Positions 43,303-52,035 of a stretch of 64,000 nt of DNA are shown piece after piece (the stretch's first letter is position 1; each line of letters opens with the position of its first letter). A program made the position numbers and the translations under genes. Source of the DNA: JAQBQB01 sp963846925. GTDB taxonomy: Bacteria > Gemmatimonadota > Gemmatimonadetes > Gemmatimonadales > Gemmatimonadaceae. The stretch lies in assembly GCA_963846925.1 (NCBI GenBank), contig CAWJXW010000002.1, positions 124,001 to 188,000 on the forward strand, written 5' to 3'. The notes under the pieces were generated by a model that worked only from the letters and a program-made list of their open reading frames with translations, was not told the DNA's origin and ran no database searches.

Positions 43303-44138
43303 GCCGACTTCGCCCGGCGCTTCTTGTGAGGCTTCTCCTCTTCTTCCTCTTCCTTGCTCGCGGCCTTCGCCTCGGTGAGGCTCGCCTTGAGGGCTTCCAT
43401 GAGGTCGATGATCTTGCCGCCGCGCTCGGCCGGCGCCTCTTCGGTGATCTCCTGGCCCTGGACCTTCGCTTCGATCGCCTCGAGCTGCCGTTCGCGGACC
43501 GTGTCCTTGTACTTCTCGGGGACGAAGTCGTCGCTCGCCGACTGCTCGATGAGCTGCTTGGCGAGATTGAGCTCCGCGGGCTTCACCGCTCCCTCCGGAA
43601 CCTCGACCTGGGTCGTGGGGCGCAGCTCGTCGGCGTAGTGCAGCTGTTCCATCACCATCACGCCGTTCAGCGGCCGAAGGAGCACGAGGTGCTGCGCACC
43701 GCGCGCCGCGTATTGGCCGAGCGCCGCCTTGCCGGTCTCTTCGAGCGCCGCGACGAGCAATCGGTAGGCGCGATCGCCGCCCTTGTCCGGCCCGAGATAG
43801 TACGTCTTGTCGAGGTACTCGCGATCGACCTTGGCCAGCGGAACGAACTCGCTGATGTCGATCGTGTTGGTCGCCTTCTCCTCGAGCGCCTTGAGCTCCT
43901 CCGGCGTGAGGATGACGTAATGATCCTTCGAGAACTCGTACCCCTTCACCATCTGGTCTCGCGTGACGATCTCGTTGTCCTTCGTGCAGATGTACTGCTG
44001 CTTGAGGCGCGCGCCGTCCTTCTTGTGGAGCAAGTTGAACGAGATGTTGGCCTTCGATTCGGCGGCCGAATAGAGACTCACGGGCACGGAGACGAGACCG
44101 AACGAGATGGTGGCCGTGCCGATGGCGCGTGCGGGCAT
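43299..44138 (-). CDS. ku: Ku protein, non-homologous end joining
   Basis: Bacterial Ku binds DNA double-strand ends as a homodimer and recruits LigD. The 279-residue protein starts at ATG 44138 with ARAIGTATISFGLVSVPVSL, the family hallmark, followed by FNLLHKKDGARLKQQYICTK, VTRDQMVKGYEFSKDHYVIL, EKATNTIDISEFVPLAKVDR, YYLGPDKGGDRAYRLLVAAL and PAELNLAKQLIEQSASDDFV. The C-terminus is a Glu/Lys-rich tail ending KPHKKRRAKSA, as in extended bacterial Ku. It heads a Ku-DUF72-nuclease/helicase operon and is divergent from ligD. Confidence 0.96.
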   Translation of the reverse strand: MPARAIGTATISFGLVSVPVSLYSAAESKANISFNLLHKKDGARLKQQYICTKDNEIVTRDQMVKGYEFSKDHYVILTPEELKALEEKATNTIDISEFVPLAKVDREYLDKTYYLGPDKGGDRAYRLLVAALEETGKAALGQYAARGAQHLVLLRPLNGVMVMEQLHYADELRPTTQVEVPEGAVKPAELNLAKQLIEQSASDDFVPEKYKDTVRERQLEAIEAKVQGQEITEEAPAERGGKIIDLMEALKASLTEAKAASKEEEEEEKPHKKRRAKSA

Positions 44139-44278
44139 AGGAGTCCGGGAAAGAGCTTGGGTGGTCGAGGACGTTGGTCGAGTTCGTGCAGCGACGCAAG
44201 AGTACGCCTGGGCCGGACCGTCGTTCTGGCCGCGCCCCGCATGACTCGGTAGGTTCACCGCCGAACCGAAATGTCCTT
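44139..44278. promoter_or_regulatory. divergent intergenic region between ku and ligD
   Basis: These 140 bp separate the outward-facing ku and ligD starts and should hold both promoters. No convincing -35/-10 pair or operator palindrome could be picked out by eye. The assignment rests on arrangement alone. Confidence 0.4.
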
Positions 44279-46867
44279 GTGACGGCAAGTAGCGACGACA
44301 ACCGCCAGGTAGACAACCTCAGCGCGTACCGTGCCAAGCGGTCGCCGGACACGACGCCCGAACCGATGGGTACGGTGTCCGCCGTCCCCGGCCGGCTGTT
44401 CGTGGTGCACAAGCACGCCGCTCGCCGGCTGCACTTCGACCTTCGCCTGGAGATGGACGGGGTCCTCCGCTCGTGGGCGGTGCCCAAGGGGCCGTCGTAC
44501 GACACGAAGGACAAGCGTCTCGCCGTGAAGGTCGAGGATCACCCGCTCGAATACGGCGACTTCGAAGGCGTCATCCCCGAGGGCAACTACGGCGCCGGCG
44601 GCGTGATCGTGTGGGATCGCGGCGAGTGGATCCCGCTCGAGGATTGGCGCGAGGGACTCGCCAAGGGCAAGCTCCTCTTCGAGCTGCGCGGATACAAGCT
44701 TCACGGCAACTGGACGCTCGTGAAGATGAAGAAGAGCGAGAAGGACTGGCTGCTCATCAAGGAGCGCGACTCGTACGTCAAGTCGCCCGGCGACCAGTTC
44801 GAGGAAACGTCGGTGCTGTCCGGCTTGACCGTCGACGAAGTGAAGCTCGGCCGCAGCCCCGTCGCCGATCTCCGCAAAGCCGTAGAGGCCGTGAAAGCGC
44901 CGCGCAACCGAGTCGATCCCAAGACCGTCGAGCCGATGTTGGCCGAGTCGACCGAGAAGGCGTTTACCCGCAACGATTGGATCTTCGAGCTCAAGCTCGA
45001 CGGCTATCGCTTGATCGCCAGCAAGTCGCGCGGCAAGTCGATGCTCGTCACGCGCAAGGGGAACGACTATACCGCCGTCTTCCCGGAAGTCGCTCGCGCC
45101 CTCGACGCGCTTCCGTTCGACGACATCATCGTCGACGGCGAAGTCGTCTGCCTCGACGACGCCGGCAAACCGAGCTTCGCGAGGCTGCAGCGACGAGGGA
45201 CGCTGCACAATCCGGCGGAGATCAAGCGCGCCGCGGTCGAGTTGCCCGCGACGTTCTTCGCCTTCGACTTTCTCGCGTTCGAGGATTTCGATCTCCGGCC
45301 GCTCCCGCTCAGGATCCGCAAAGAGCTTCTCTTGACGGCGTTGCCGAAGCTCGGCGCGATCCATCCGCTCGACCACATCGAGGCCGAGGGCGAGGCGTTC
45401 CTTGCGCAGGTCGAGAAAATGGGCCTCGAGGGGATTCTGGCGAAGCGCGCCGACGCGCCCTATCGCGCGGGGCGCAGCGACCTCTGGCTCAAGATCAAGG
45501 CGGAGAAGAGCGACGAGTTCGTCATCGTCGGCTTCACGAGCCCCAAGGGAGGGCGTTCCAACCTCGGCGCATTGCAACTCGCCGATTTCGTCAATGGAGA
45601 GCTCGTCTACGCCGGACGCGTGGGCACCGGGTTCAACGACGCGCTTCTCGACGAGCTCGGATCGATGTTCGAGTCGATGACCCGCGAAACGCCGGCGTGC
45701 GGCCCGCCACTCCGTCAGGACGGAGCCGCCGCCGCGATTCCGGAGACGAAAACCACCACATGGGTCGAGCCGGTCAACGTGTGCGAGGTTCGTTTTCGCG
45801 AGTGGACGCCCGACGGCGTGCTCCGGCACGCCGCCTTCTTACGGATGCGCTACGACAAGGATCCGCGCGAGTGCATCCGCCAGGGCACCACCCCTGCACC
45901 GGAAAGCGACGCCATGCCAGCCGCCACCCGAGTCAAAGAGCCGCCGGCGCCGCCGAAGTCGGCGCCGGTCGAGAAGACGTTCAACTTCTCCAACCTCAAG
46001 AAGGTTTACTGGCCGAAGGAGAAATACACCAAGGGCGACCTCATCGATTACTACCGCGCCATCTCACCGTGGATGCTGCCATACCTGCGCGACCGTCCGC
46101 TGGTGATGACGCGATTCCCCGATGGCATTGAAGGGAAACAGTTCTATCAGAAGGACGCGCCCGAGTTCGCTCCGTCGTGGATCGAGACGATTCCGGTCTG
46201 GAGCGAGGACACGCAGCGCGACATCCGATACTTCGTCGCCAACGACGTCGAGTCGCTGCTCTACGTCGCCAACCTCGGCTCGATCCCGATCCACATCTGG
46301 AACAGCCGAGTGGGGTCGCTCGAGCAGCCGGACTGGTGCGTGATCGATCTCGATCCGAAGGAGGCGCCTTTCTCCGACGTGATCAAGTGCGCCGTCGTCT
46401 TCCGCGCGCTGACGGAGGTCATCGGTCTGCCGAGCTACATCAAGACGACCGGCAAGACGGGTCTCCACATCATGATTCCGCTCGGACGGCAGCTCACGTA
46501 CGCGCAGTGCCGGACGATGGGCGAGTTGCTCGCGCGTGTTGCGCTACGCGAGCTCGATCCGATCGCGACGATCACGCGACACGTGAGCAAGCGCGGCGAC
46601 AAGGTGTACCTCGACTACCTCCAGAACCGCCATGCCCAGCTGATCGTGGCGCCGTTCTGCGTGCGGCCTCTGCCTGGAGCCACGGTGTCGATGCCGCTGC
46701 TCTGGGACGAAGTGAACAAGGACCTCGACCCGAAGGATTTCACGATCAAGAACGCGGTCGAGCGAATGGAAAGCCTGAAGCGCGATCCGCTGCTCCCCGT
46801 CCTCGAGGACAAACCGAACCTCGCCAAGGTCCTCGAGAAGCTCGGCGGGATGCTCGGCGAGGATTAG
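44279..46867 (+). CDS. ligD: multifunctional DNA ligase D (PE-LIG-POL)
   Basis: LigD trims, fills and seals double-strand breaks bound by Ku. The 862-residue protein has the order phosphoesterase, ligase, polymerase/primase. PE (about 20-180): FVVHKHAARRLHFDLRLEMD, LRSWAVPKGPS, EDHPLEYGDFEGVIPEGNYG. LIG (about 205-535): adenylated Lys in FELKLDGYRLIASKS (about 239), DIIVDGEVVCLD, GLEGILAKRADAPYRAG and LWLKIKAEKSDEFVIVG. POL (about 560-860): FNFSNLKKVYWPKEKYTKGD, DWCVIDLDPKEAPFSDVIK with the metal-binding DxD, and TTGKTGLHIMIPLGR. GTG 44279 is chosen because residues upstream of it are unconserved. It is divergent from the ku operon; its stop overlaps the SDR stop tail to tail. Confidence 0.96.
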   Translation: MTASSDDNRQVDNLSAYRAKRSPDTTPEPMGTVSAVPGRLFVVHKHAARRLHFDLRLEMDGVLRSWAVPKGPSYDTKDKRLAVKVEDHPLEYGDFEGVIPEGNYGAGGVIVWDRGEWIPLEDWREGLAKGKLLFELRGYKLHGNWTLVKMKKSEKDWLLIKERDSYVKSPGDQFEETSVLSGLTVDEVKLGRSPVADLRKAVEAVKAPRNRVDPKTVEPMLAESTEKAFTRNDWIFELKLDGYRLIASKSRGKSMLVTRKGNDYTAVFPEVARALDALPFDDIIVDGEVVCLDDAGKPSFARLQRRGTLHNPAEIKRAAVELPATFFAFDFLAFEDFDLRPLPLRIRKELLLTALPKLGAIHPLDHIEAEGEAFLAQVEKMGLEGILAKRADAPYRAGRSDLWLKIKAEKSDEFVIVGFTSPKGGRSNLGALQLADFVNGELVYAGRVGTGFNDALLDELGSMFESMTRETPACGPPLRQDGAAAAIPETKTTTWVEPVNVCEVRFREWTPDGVLRHAAFLRMRYDKDPRECIRQGTTPAPESDAMPAATRVKEPPAPPKSAPVEKTFNFSNLKKVYWPKEKYTKGDLIDYYRAISPWMLPYLRDRPLVMTRFPDGIEGKQFYQKDAPEFAPSWIETIPVWSEDTQRDIRYFVANDVESLLYVANLGSIPIHIWNSRVGSLEQPDWCVIDLDPKEAPFSDVIKCAVVFRALTEVIGLPSYIKTTGKTGLHIMIPLGRQLTYAQCRTMGELLARVALRELDPIATITRHVSKRGDKVYLDYLQNRHAQLIVAPFCVRPLPGATVSMPLLWDEVNKDLDPKDFTIKNAVERMESLKRDPLLPVLEDKPNLAKVLEKLGGMLGED

Positions 46868-47820
46868 GGCTTCGGTGTCGCGCGAGCGATCGCGTCGTCG
46901 AGCATTTTCACGAGCGCGTCGCGGTCGAGCGTGAACTTCTGCGTCGCATTCAGCTGGACGATTTCATTCATGAGCGTTCGTAGCGCGATCGCCCCCTGCC
47001 CCGCCTGTGGCACCGGCATGTAACGCGGCTTCGGGTTCGCGCTCGTGAGCGCGTCGAGCACGACGTCCGCGACCTCGTCGGGCGGCGGATTGTTCTCGAA
47101 GCCCCGCATCGTGTTGATCGCCGACCGCATCTGCGCCTCGAAGCGCGAGCCCTTCACCACGCTCGTGTCCATCCGCGCGAGGAGGTTCTTCCCGATCTCG
47201 GTGCCGTAGTTGCCCGGCTCGATGAGGCTCACGCGCACGCCGAGGCGCCCGAGCTCCGCGGCCAGGCCGTCGCCGTACGCCTCGATCGCGTGCTTGCTCA
47301 TGCTGTAGGGCCCGAGCATCGGGCTGGCCACGATGCCGTTGAGCGAGCTGATATTGACGACGCGCCCCTTCGACTCGAGCAGGAGGGGCGCGAACGCCTT
47401 GGTGATGCGGTACGGACCGTACACGTTGACGTTGAAGATGAAGTCGAGGTCCTTTTCCTCGAGCTCGATGAGCGGCGCGACGACGACGACGCCCGCGTTG
47501 TTCACGACGCCGTAGAGGCCCTTCCCCGCCTTCGTGACCGTTGCGACGGCCGCCGCGATGTCGGTCGCCGACGTGACGTCGAGCTTCACCGCCTGCACGT
47601 TCTTGATCGCGTTGAGGTCGTCGATGTCCTTCTGCGCGCGCGCGCCGGCGTAGACGAAGAAGCCGTTCGCCGCCAGCCGCTCCGTGACCTTGCGGCCGAT
47701 GCCGCTGCTCGCTCCCGTGACGAGCACGGCCCGCTGCGGAATGCTCTGCGCCAACGAGTTCGTCGCGAGGGCGGCGACGGCGATACCGGCGATCACAATC
47801 CGCGAAATGGTCTCGGCCAT
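46864..47820 (-). CDS. SDR-family oxidoreductase with an N-terminal signal-like segment
   Basis: A 318-residue short-chain dehydrogenase/reductase. Cofactor motif AVLVTGASSGIGRKVTERLA, GVVNNAGVVVVAPLIELEEK, the catalytic Ser in VVNISSLNGIVASPMLGPYS and Tyr-Lys in YSMSKHAIEAYGDGLA, then SLIEPGNYGTEIGKNLLARM are all intact. Unusually, the Rossmann fold is preceded by about 25 residues (SRIVIAGIAVAALATNSLAQ) that look like a Sec signal with an Ala-x-Ala-type cleavage site. Either it is exported or it is anchored to the membrane by this helix. Substrate unknown. Confidence 0.88.
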   Translation of the reverse strand: MAETISRIVIAGIAVAALATNSLAQSIPQRAVLVTGASSGIGRKVTERLAANGFFVYAGARAQKDIDDLNAIKNVQAVKLDVTSATDIAAAVATVTKAGKGLYGVVNNAGVVVVAPLIELEEKDLDFIFNVNVYGPYRITKAFAPLLLESKGRVVNISSLNGIVASPMLGPYSMSKHAIEAYGDGLAAELGRLGVRVSLIEPGNYGTEIGKNLLARMDTSVVKGSRFEAQMRSAINTMRGFENNPPPDEVADVVLDALTSANPKPRYMPVPQAGQGAIALRTLMNEIVQLNATQKFTLDRDALVKMLDDAIARATPKP

Positions 47821-47980
47821 GAAATCGAGGCTGGGGCGGCGTGGGACTCAGCGTACCCCTTCTTGACCACGGGGTCACCGTCGTCCCAATCTACGATGCA
47901 ACGGGCTTACGAGCTCGACCAGCCGACCGGTCGCCGCGCCCCGCCCGGTTCGACACACGACAACTCGAGGAGTCGTCTCC

Positions 47981-49948
47981 ATGCTTCGTGCTCACGTTCG
48001 CACATTCGTGGCAACCGTTGCGTTCTCCGTCGCCGGCACGCCGTTCGCGGCCGCGCAACGTGGCGGCGGTGGCCTGCCGGACAGCGTGAAGGCACACCGG
48101 TGGGACGTCGAACACGAGCTCCAGTCCATCGCCGTCGTCGATCGCAAGGAAATGATCGCGATGCACGACGGCGTTCGCGTCGCCGCCGACGTCTACTACC
48201 CGAAGGACGCGTCGAAGAAGTATCCGGCGATCTGGTCGCGGACGCCGTACAACTTCAACTTCTGGGACATTCAAAACGGCGTGCCGCGCGACATGACGAC
48301 GGTCGTGAACGCGATCAAGCGCGGCTACGCGTACGTCGAGATGCAGGAGCGCGGCCATTTCTTCTCCGAAGGCAACTACGACATCCTCGGGCCGCCGCTC
48401 TCGGACGGCGTGGACGAAGTGAAATGGATGACGTCACGGAAGTGGTCCAACGGCAAGATCGGAACGACCGGCTGTTCGTCGACGGCCGAGTGGCAGGGTG
48501 CGGTCGCGGCGCAGAACACGCCGGGGTTCGCCGCGATGAACGTGCAGGGATTCGGCGCCGGCGTTGGACGCGTCGGCCCATACTACGAGCAGGGCAACTG
48601 GTATCGCGGCGGCGCGGTGCAGATGTTGTTCATCGACTGGCTGTACGGCGAGCAGAATCAGGTCCGGCCGATGCTGCCCAAGAACGCGACGCAGGCCGAT
48701 CTCGTGCGCGAATCCATGTCGTTCGACCTCGCGCAGCATCTCCCGCCAGTGGATTGGTCGAAGGCGTTCTGGACGTTGCCCGAAGAGAACATCGTGAAGG
48801 ACGTCGGAGGACCGCACGGCATCTTCGCCGACTCGATGCCGGTGGCGACCGGCGGCGCGATGATCAAGCGCGCGCCGAACGATCCGGCGTGGTATCGCGG
48901 TGGGCTCTTTCACGACAACATGCGCATCAACATCCCCGGCCTTTGGTTCATGTCGTGGTACGACGTGTCGGTCGGGCCGAACCTGGCCATGTACAATCTT
49001 GTCCGAAGCACCGCCAAGGGCGCGGCAGCGAATCAGCAGTGGGCCGTCATCGCGCCCACGGGCCACTGCGCGTACACGCGCTCCAGCGAGCACACGGTCG
49101 TCGGCGAGCGGGACATGGGCGACGCGCGGCTCGCGTACAACGACATCATGTTCGCGTTCTTCGACAAGTTCCTGAAGGGCGAGGGCGGGCAGATCCTCGA
49201 CACGATGCCCAAGGTCCGCTACTACACGATGGGGCTGAACAAGTGGCAGAGCTCCGACACCTGGCCGCCGCGCGGCGCGGAGTCGATGACGTTCTATCTG
49301 TCGAGCGGCGGAAGCGCGAACACACTCAACGGCGACGGCGTGCTGAGCAAGACAGCGCCCGCCAGCGACAAGCCGGACAAGTTCGCCTACGACCCGATGC
49401 ATCCCGTGATGTCGCATGGCGGCAACGTCTGCTGCCAGGGGAACGCGGTCGGCGCCGGGGCGATGGATCAGCGCGAGACCGAGGCGCGGCCCGACGTACT
49501 CGTGTTCACGAGCGAACCGTTCACGCAGGGCACTGAAGTGAGCGGGCCGATCACACCGACGCTGTACGTCTCGTCGGACGCCAAGGACACCGATTTCTCC
49601 ATCAAGATCATCGACGTGTATCCGGACGGCCGCGCGTACAACCTCGACGAGTCGATCCAGCGCATGCGCTACCGCAACGGATACGACAAGCCGCTCGTGT
49701 GGATGGAGAACGGCAAGGTGACGAAGGTGACGTTTCAGCCGCTCAACACGAGTAACTACTTCGAGCCGGGACACCGCCTGCGCATCGAGATCTCGAGCAG
49801 CAACTTCCCGCGCTTCGATCGCAATCTGAACACGGGCGGTCGCAACTACGACGAGACGAAGACGGTCGTGGCACACAACGCGGTGCACCACTCGAGCGAG
49901 TATCCCTCGTCGGTCACTCTTACGGTCGTGCGAAAGCCGCAGCCGTAG
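47981..49948 (+). CDS. exported CocE/NonD family hydrolase (X-Pro dipeptidyl-peptidase-like)
   Basis: A 655-residue S15/CocE-type hydrolase. The signal peptide ends in GTPFAAAQ. The alpha/beta domain has MIAMHDGVRVAADVYYPKDA, IWSRTPYNFNFW, MQERGHFFSEGNYDILGPPL, the nucleophile region IGTTGCSSTAEWQGAVAAQN, and the Asp region GLWFMSWYDVSVGPNLAMYN, with His in VIAPTGHCAYTRSSEHT. The C-terminal jelly-roll domain has VLVFTSEPFTQGTEVSGPIT and FEPGHRLRIEISSSNFPRFD with DRNLNTGGRNYDE. It hydrolyses N-terminal X-Pro or ester/amide bonds outside the cytoplasm. A strong bidirectional terminator follows. Confidence 0.92.
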   Translation: MLRAHVRTFVATVAFSVAGTPFAAAQRGGGGLPDSVKAHRWDVEHELQSIAVVDRKEMIAMHDGVRVAADVYYPKDASKKYPAIWSRTPYNFNFWDIQNGVPRDMTTVVNAIKRGYAYVEMQERGHFFSEGNYDILGPPLSDGVDEVKWMTSRKWSNGKIGTTGCSSTAEWQGAVAAQNTPGFAAMNVQGFGAGVGRVGPYYEQGNWYRGGAVQMLFIDWLYGEQNQVRPMLPKNATQADLVRESMSFDLAQHLPPVDWSKAFWTLPEENIVKDVGGPHGIFADSMPVATGGAMIKRAPNDPAWYRGGLFHDNMRINIPGLWFMSWYDVSVGPNLAMYNLVRSTAKGAAANQQWAVIAPTGHCAYTRSSEHTVVGERDMGDARLAYNDIMFAFFDKFLKGEGGQILDTMPKVRYYTMGLNKWQSSDTWPPRGAESMTFYLSSGGSANTLNGDGVLSKTAPASDKPDKFAYDPMHPVMSHGGNVCCQGNAVGAGAMDQRETEARPDVLVFTSEPFTQGTEVSGPITPTLYVSSDAKDTDFSIKIIDVYPDGRAYNLDESIQRMRYRNGYDKPLVWMENGKVTKVTFQPLNTSNYFEPGHRLRIEISSSNFPRFDRNLNTGGRNYDETKTVVAHNAVHHSSEYPSSVTLTVVRKPQP

Positions 49949-49960
49949 GACCGGGAATCG

Positions 49961-49997
49961 AAAAAAAGGGGGCGCCGTGACCACGGCGCCCCTTTTT
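49961..49997. terminator. bidirectional intrinsic terminator
   Basis: GGGGCGCCGTG (49969-49979) pairs perfectly with CACGGCGCCCC (49982-49992), flanked by seven A on the left and five T on the right. The stem is 11 bp, GC-rich and symmetrical, so it can stop the CocE/NonD transcript on the plus strand and the lipoprotein transcript on the minus strand. It lies exactly between the two convergent genes. Confidence 0.95.
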
Positions 49998-50012
49998 GCG
50001 TCGGTCGTGCCG

Positions 50013-50525
50013 CTACTTCAGCGGCAACACGACCCACCACGGGTAGTCCGCGCTGTGCGTGTGCGCGATCGCCGCGACATAGATCCCCTGGTACTTGCTT
50101 CCCGCCGGCGGCGCGATGGTCACGATGTAGAGCCCACCGGGCAACGTGGGAATTTGAAACTGGCCGTTCGCGTCCGTCGTCACCGACGCCACCTGCGCGC
50201 CGACGCCGAGCGTGTCGCTCGCTGTCGGCTGGCCGTGCGTGTACGCCGTCACCCGGGCGCCGACGATGCGGGGAAGCGTCGACAGCGTGTCGGTTCCCGG
50301 CGGGAACGCGCTGTGACCCATGATCGTGCCGTGGAACGACCCGGGCGTGGGGTCGGGCGGCGGATTGGTGACCGGACTGCTGTCATTCGTCGCGCCAGGG
50401 ACCAGACCGGCCAATGGCGTGGTGAGCGGCCCTGTAGGGGCGGTGTCGCCGCCCCCGCACGCAACCGTGATTCCAACAACTGCGACCGCGCACGCGATCG
50501 CCCAACGTCCGACACGAACGCTCAC
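50013..50525 (-). CDS. lipoprotein with carboxypeptidase-regulatory/SdrD B-like domain
   Basis: A 170-residue lipoprotein starting at GTG 50525. Signal CAVAVVGITVAC has a lipobox; then a Gly/Pro/Thr-rich linker, and a beta-sandwich with TTDANGQFQIPTLPGGLYIV and TIAPPAGSKYQGIYVAAIAH, the pattern of carboxypeptidase regulatory-like domains that bind or space on the surface. No catalytic residues are seen. It ends at the bidirectional terminator, convergent with the CocE/NonD gene. Confidence 0.82.
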   Translation of the reverse strand: MSVRVGRWAIACAVAVVGITVACGGGDTAPTGPLTTPLAGLVPGATNDSSPVTNPPPDPTPGSFHGTIMGHSAFPPGTDTLSTLPRIVGARVTAYTHGQPTASDTLGVGAQVASVTTDANGQFQIPTLPGGLYIVTIAPPAGSKYQGIYVAAIAHTHSADYPWWVVLPLK

Positions 50526-50604
50526 TGATGGCTCCAGAAGGATTCCTCTGGTAAACTGCCAATGAGCGCGACGGGTCACTCGAGAAACTCGCCTACCTTG
50601 TGAC

Positions 50605-51174
50605 ATGAACTACACGTTTGATGGAATCCCCGACCACGCGATTCCGCGGGCTCGTGTGCGGCTCATGCAACACGCTCTCGACACGTACGCGAGCGAGACG
50701 AACAAGGTCGGTTCGGTCTGGTCTCGCTTCGGCGACGAGGACCTCGCGTATCGCCCGCAAGCCGGCGCGTCGACAGTGGGCGACATCCTGCGTCACCAGC
50801 TTCTATCCGAGCGGCGGTTCTTCGGCGAGTTCCTCGGCCTGCCCGAGGTTCCGGCGGCGTCGGTGCTCCCGAGCCCGCTGACTCCTCGGACGGCGATCGC
50901 GAGACTTCTCGAGTTGGCCGCGCCGCGCCTCGAGTATCTCGCCTCGCGCCGGCATCCGTGGTGGCTCGCCGACGTCGACTTCTTCGACGTGCGCCGATCG
51001 CGAATCTGGGTGTTCTGGCGCCGCGTGCTTCACACCGCGCACCACCGCACGCAGCTCACGGTCTACCTGCGAATGCTCGGTCGGCCCGTTCCCGCAACGT
51101 ACGGGCCGACCGCCGACGAGAAATGGGTCGGCGCGGACCCCACGACGTCGGTCGAAGCCGCGTCTCGCCGATAA
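50605..51174 (+). CDS. DinB family protein
   Basis: A 189-residue four-helix DinB/YfiT-like protein. The three metal ligands are present in the usual spacing: His in TVGDILRHQLLSERRFFGEF, and two in LHTAHHRTQLTVYLRMLG. N-terminal MQHALDTYASETNKVGSVWS forms the first helix. The family includes thiol-dependent S-transferases and enzymes of unknown function, so DinB here is a fold label, not a DNA-damage role. It is monocistronic, divergent from the lipoprotein at 50.5 kb. Confidence 0.9.
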   Translation: MNYTFDGIPDHAIPRARVRLMQHALDTYASETNKVGSVWSRFGDEDLAYRPQAGASTVGDILRHQLLSERRFFGEFLGLPEVPAASVLPSPLTPRTAIARLLELAAPRLEYLASRRHPWWLADVDFFDVRRSRIWVFWRRVLHTAHHRTQLTVYLRMLGRPVPATYGPTADEKWVGADPTTSVEAASRR

Positions 51175-51214
51175 CTCGTTGGCGACGCCAGCGAGCACTG
51201 AGCATTCGCGCGAT

Positions 51215-51883
51215 CTATTTCGAGACGAGCAAAACTGCGGTCGCCGTCAGCACGCCGTTGTCTCCGCGCTTCGAGACGACGACGACCTGATCGCCTGCCG
51301 ACGGCTGTTTCGACGTCTCCTTGATCGCCGTCACCGGAGTGCTCGACGGCACGTTGATGGTTTGCGATCCACCGGCGTAGTTCACGACGAGGGTGCCGCC
51401 GTTCGCGCTCGAGACGGTCCCGTTGGACATCCGCGAGCTCTGCACGCTGCCGTTCGTCATCCGGCTGCCGCCCGGGCTCGCACTCGGCTCCATCATCCGG
51501 CTCCCCTCGCCGAGGCCCCGCAGGTCATCCGGGAACACGTGAATCTCGGTGGCCTGCTCCGTCCCGTCGGGTTGCTTGACCGACGTGACTCCGACAAAGG
51601 AGTTGTCGGTGACGTCGGCCAAGGTCCCGGGTTCGCGGTCGAAGATCTTGGGCGAACCTGCCAACGTCACCGTGACGGGGCCGGTGTCCGTGGACACCAC
51701 GAGCGAGCTTGGCGTGACCTGGGATATTGTGCCACGAACCATCGTCGACGCGTTGGGCGCCGACACATCGCCGGCGGCGGCGGCGGAATCGGATCGAGCA
51801 CTCGATCGCATGCAGGCGACGCCGCACAACGACGCAGCCAAGAGCGCGGCAGAAGATCGGACGTAACGCGGGTTGGCGAGCAC
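51215..51883 (-). CDS. lipoprotein of unknown function with repeated beta modules
   Basis: A 222-residue lipoprotein from GTG 51883, chosen because AAAGGGGG lies 5 nt upstream. The signal SSAALLAASLCGVAC gives the lipobox. The mature part contains two related beta segments separated by a Met/Ser/Asn-rich low-complexity linker: MVRGTISQVTPSSLVVSTDT with VTVTLAGSPKIFDREPGTLA, and TNGSVQSSRMSNGTVSSANG followed by TLVVNYAGGSQTINVPSSTP and VTAIKETSKQPSAGDQVVVV. The pattern resembles DUF5666-type domains, but I cannot be sure of the family. It is divergent from the serpin gene. Confidence 0.72.
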   Translation of the reverse strand: MLANPRYVRSSAALLAASLCGVACMRSSARSDSAAAAGDVSAPNASTMVRGTISQVTPSSLVVSTDTGPVTVTLAGSPKIFDREPGTLADVTDNSFVGVTSVKQPDGTEQATEIHVFPDDLRGLGEGSRMMEPSASPGGSRMTNGSVQSSRMSNGTVSSANGGTLVVNYAGGSQTINVPSSTPVTAIKETSKQPSAGDQVVVVSKRGDNGVLTATAVLLVSK

Positions 51884-52035
51884 GACAGCCCCCTTTGTTG
51901 ACTGTTGATGAACCGCCATCCGTTGCGCACATCTTGTGCTCGCTCGTGTACCACGGAAGGCGAATCGGGACGCGAAAGTGGCTTTTTTCGCGCCGGCCCG
52001 GTTAAGCAGGTGATGTCCTAGCCCAGGAGCTCCGT

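Noticed and set aside
47290..49536. Plus-strand open frame of 748 residues across the SDR and CocE/NonD genes
   Set aside because: It overlaps two well-supported genes in other frames and reads as Arg/Gly-rich noise with no domain.
50605..51174. DinB gene as a DNA-damage or SOS function
   Set aside because: This family shares only a name with the damage-inducible label. The sequence shows a metal-binding four-helix protein, not a Y-family polymerase, and no LexA-like box was seen.
51971..51992. CGCGAAA/TTTCGCG hairpin upstream of the serpin as a terminator or operator
   Set aside because: The stem is only 7 bp with an 8-nt loop and no T tract on the relevant side. Chance is likely.
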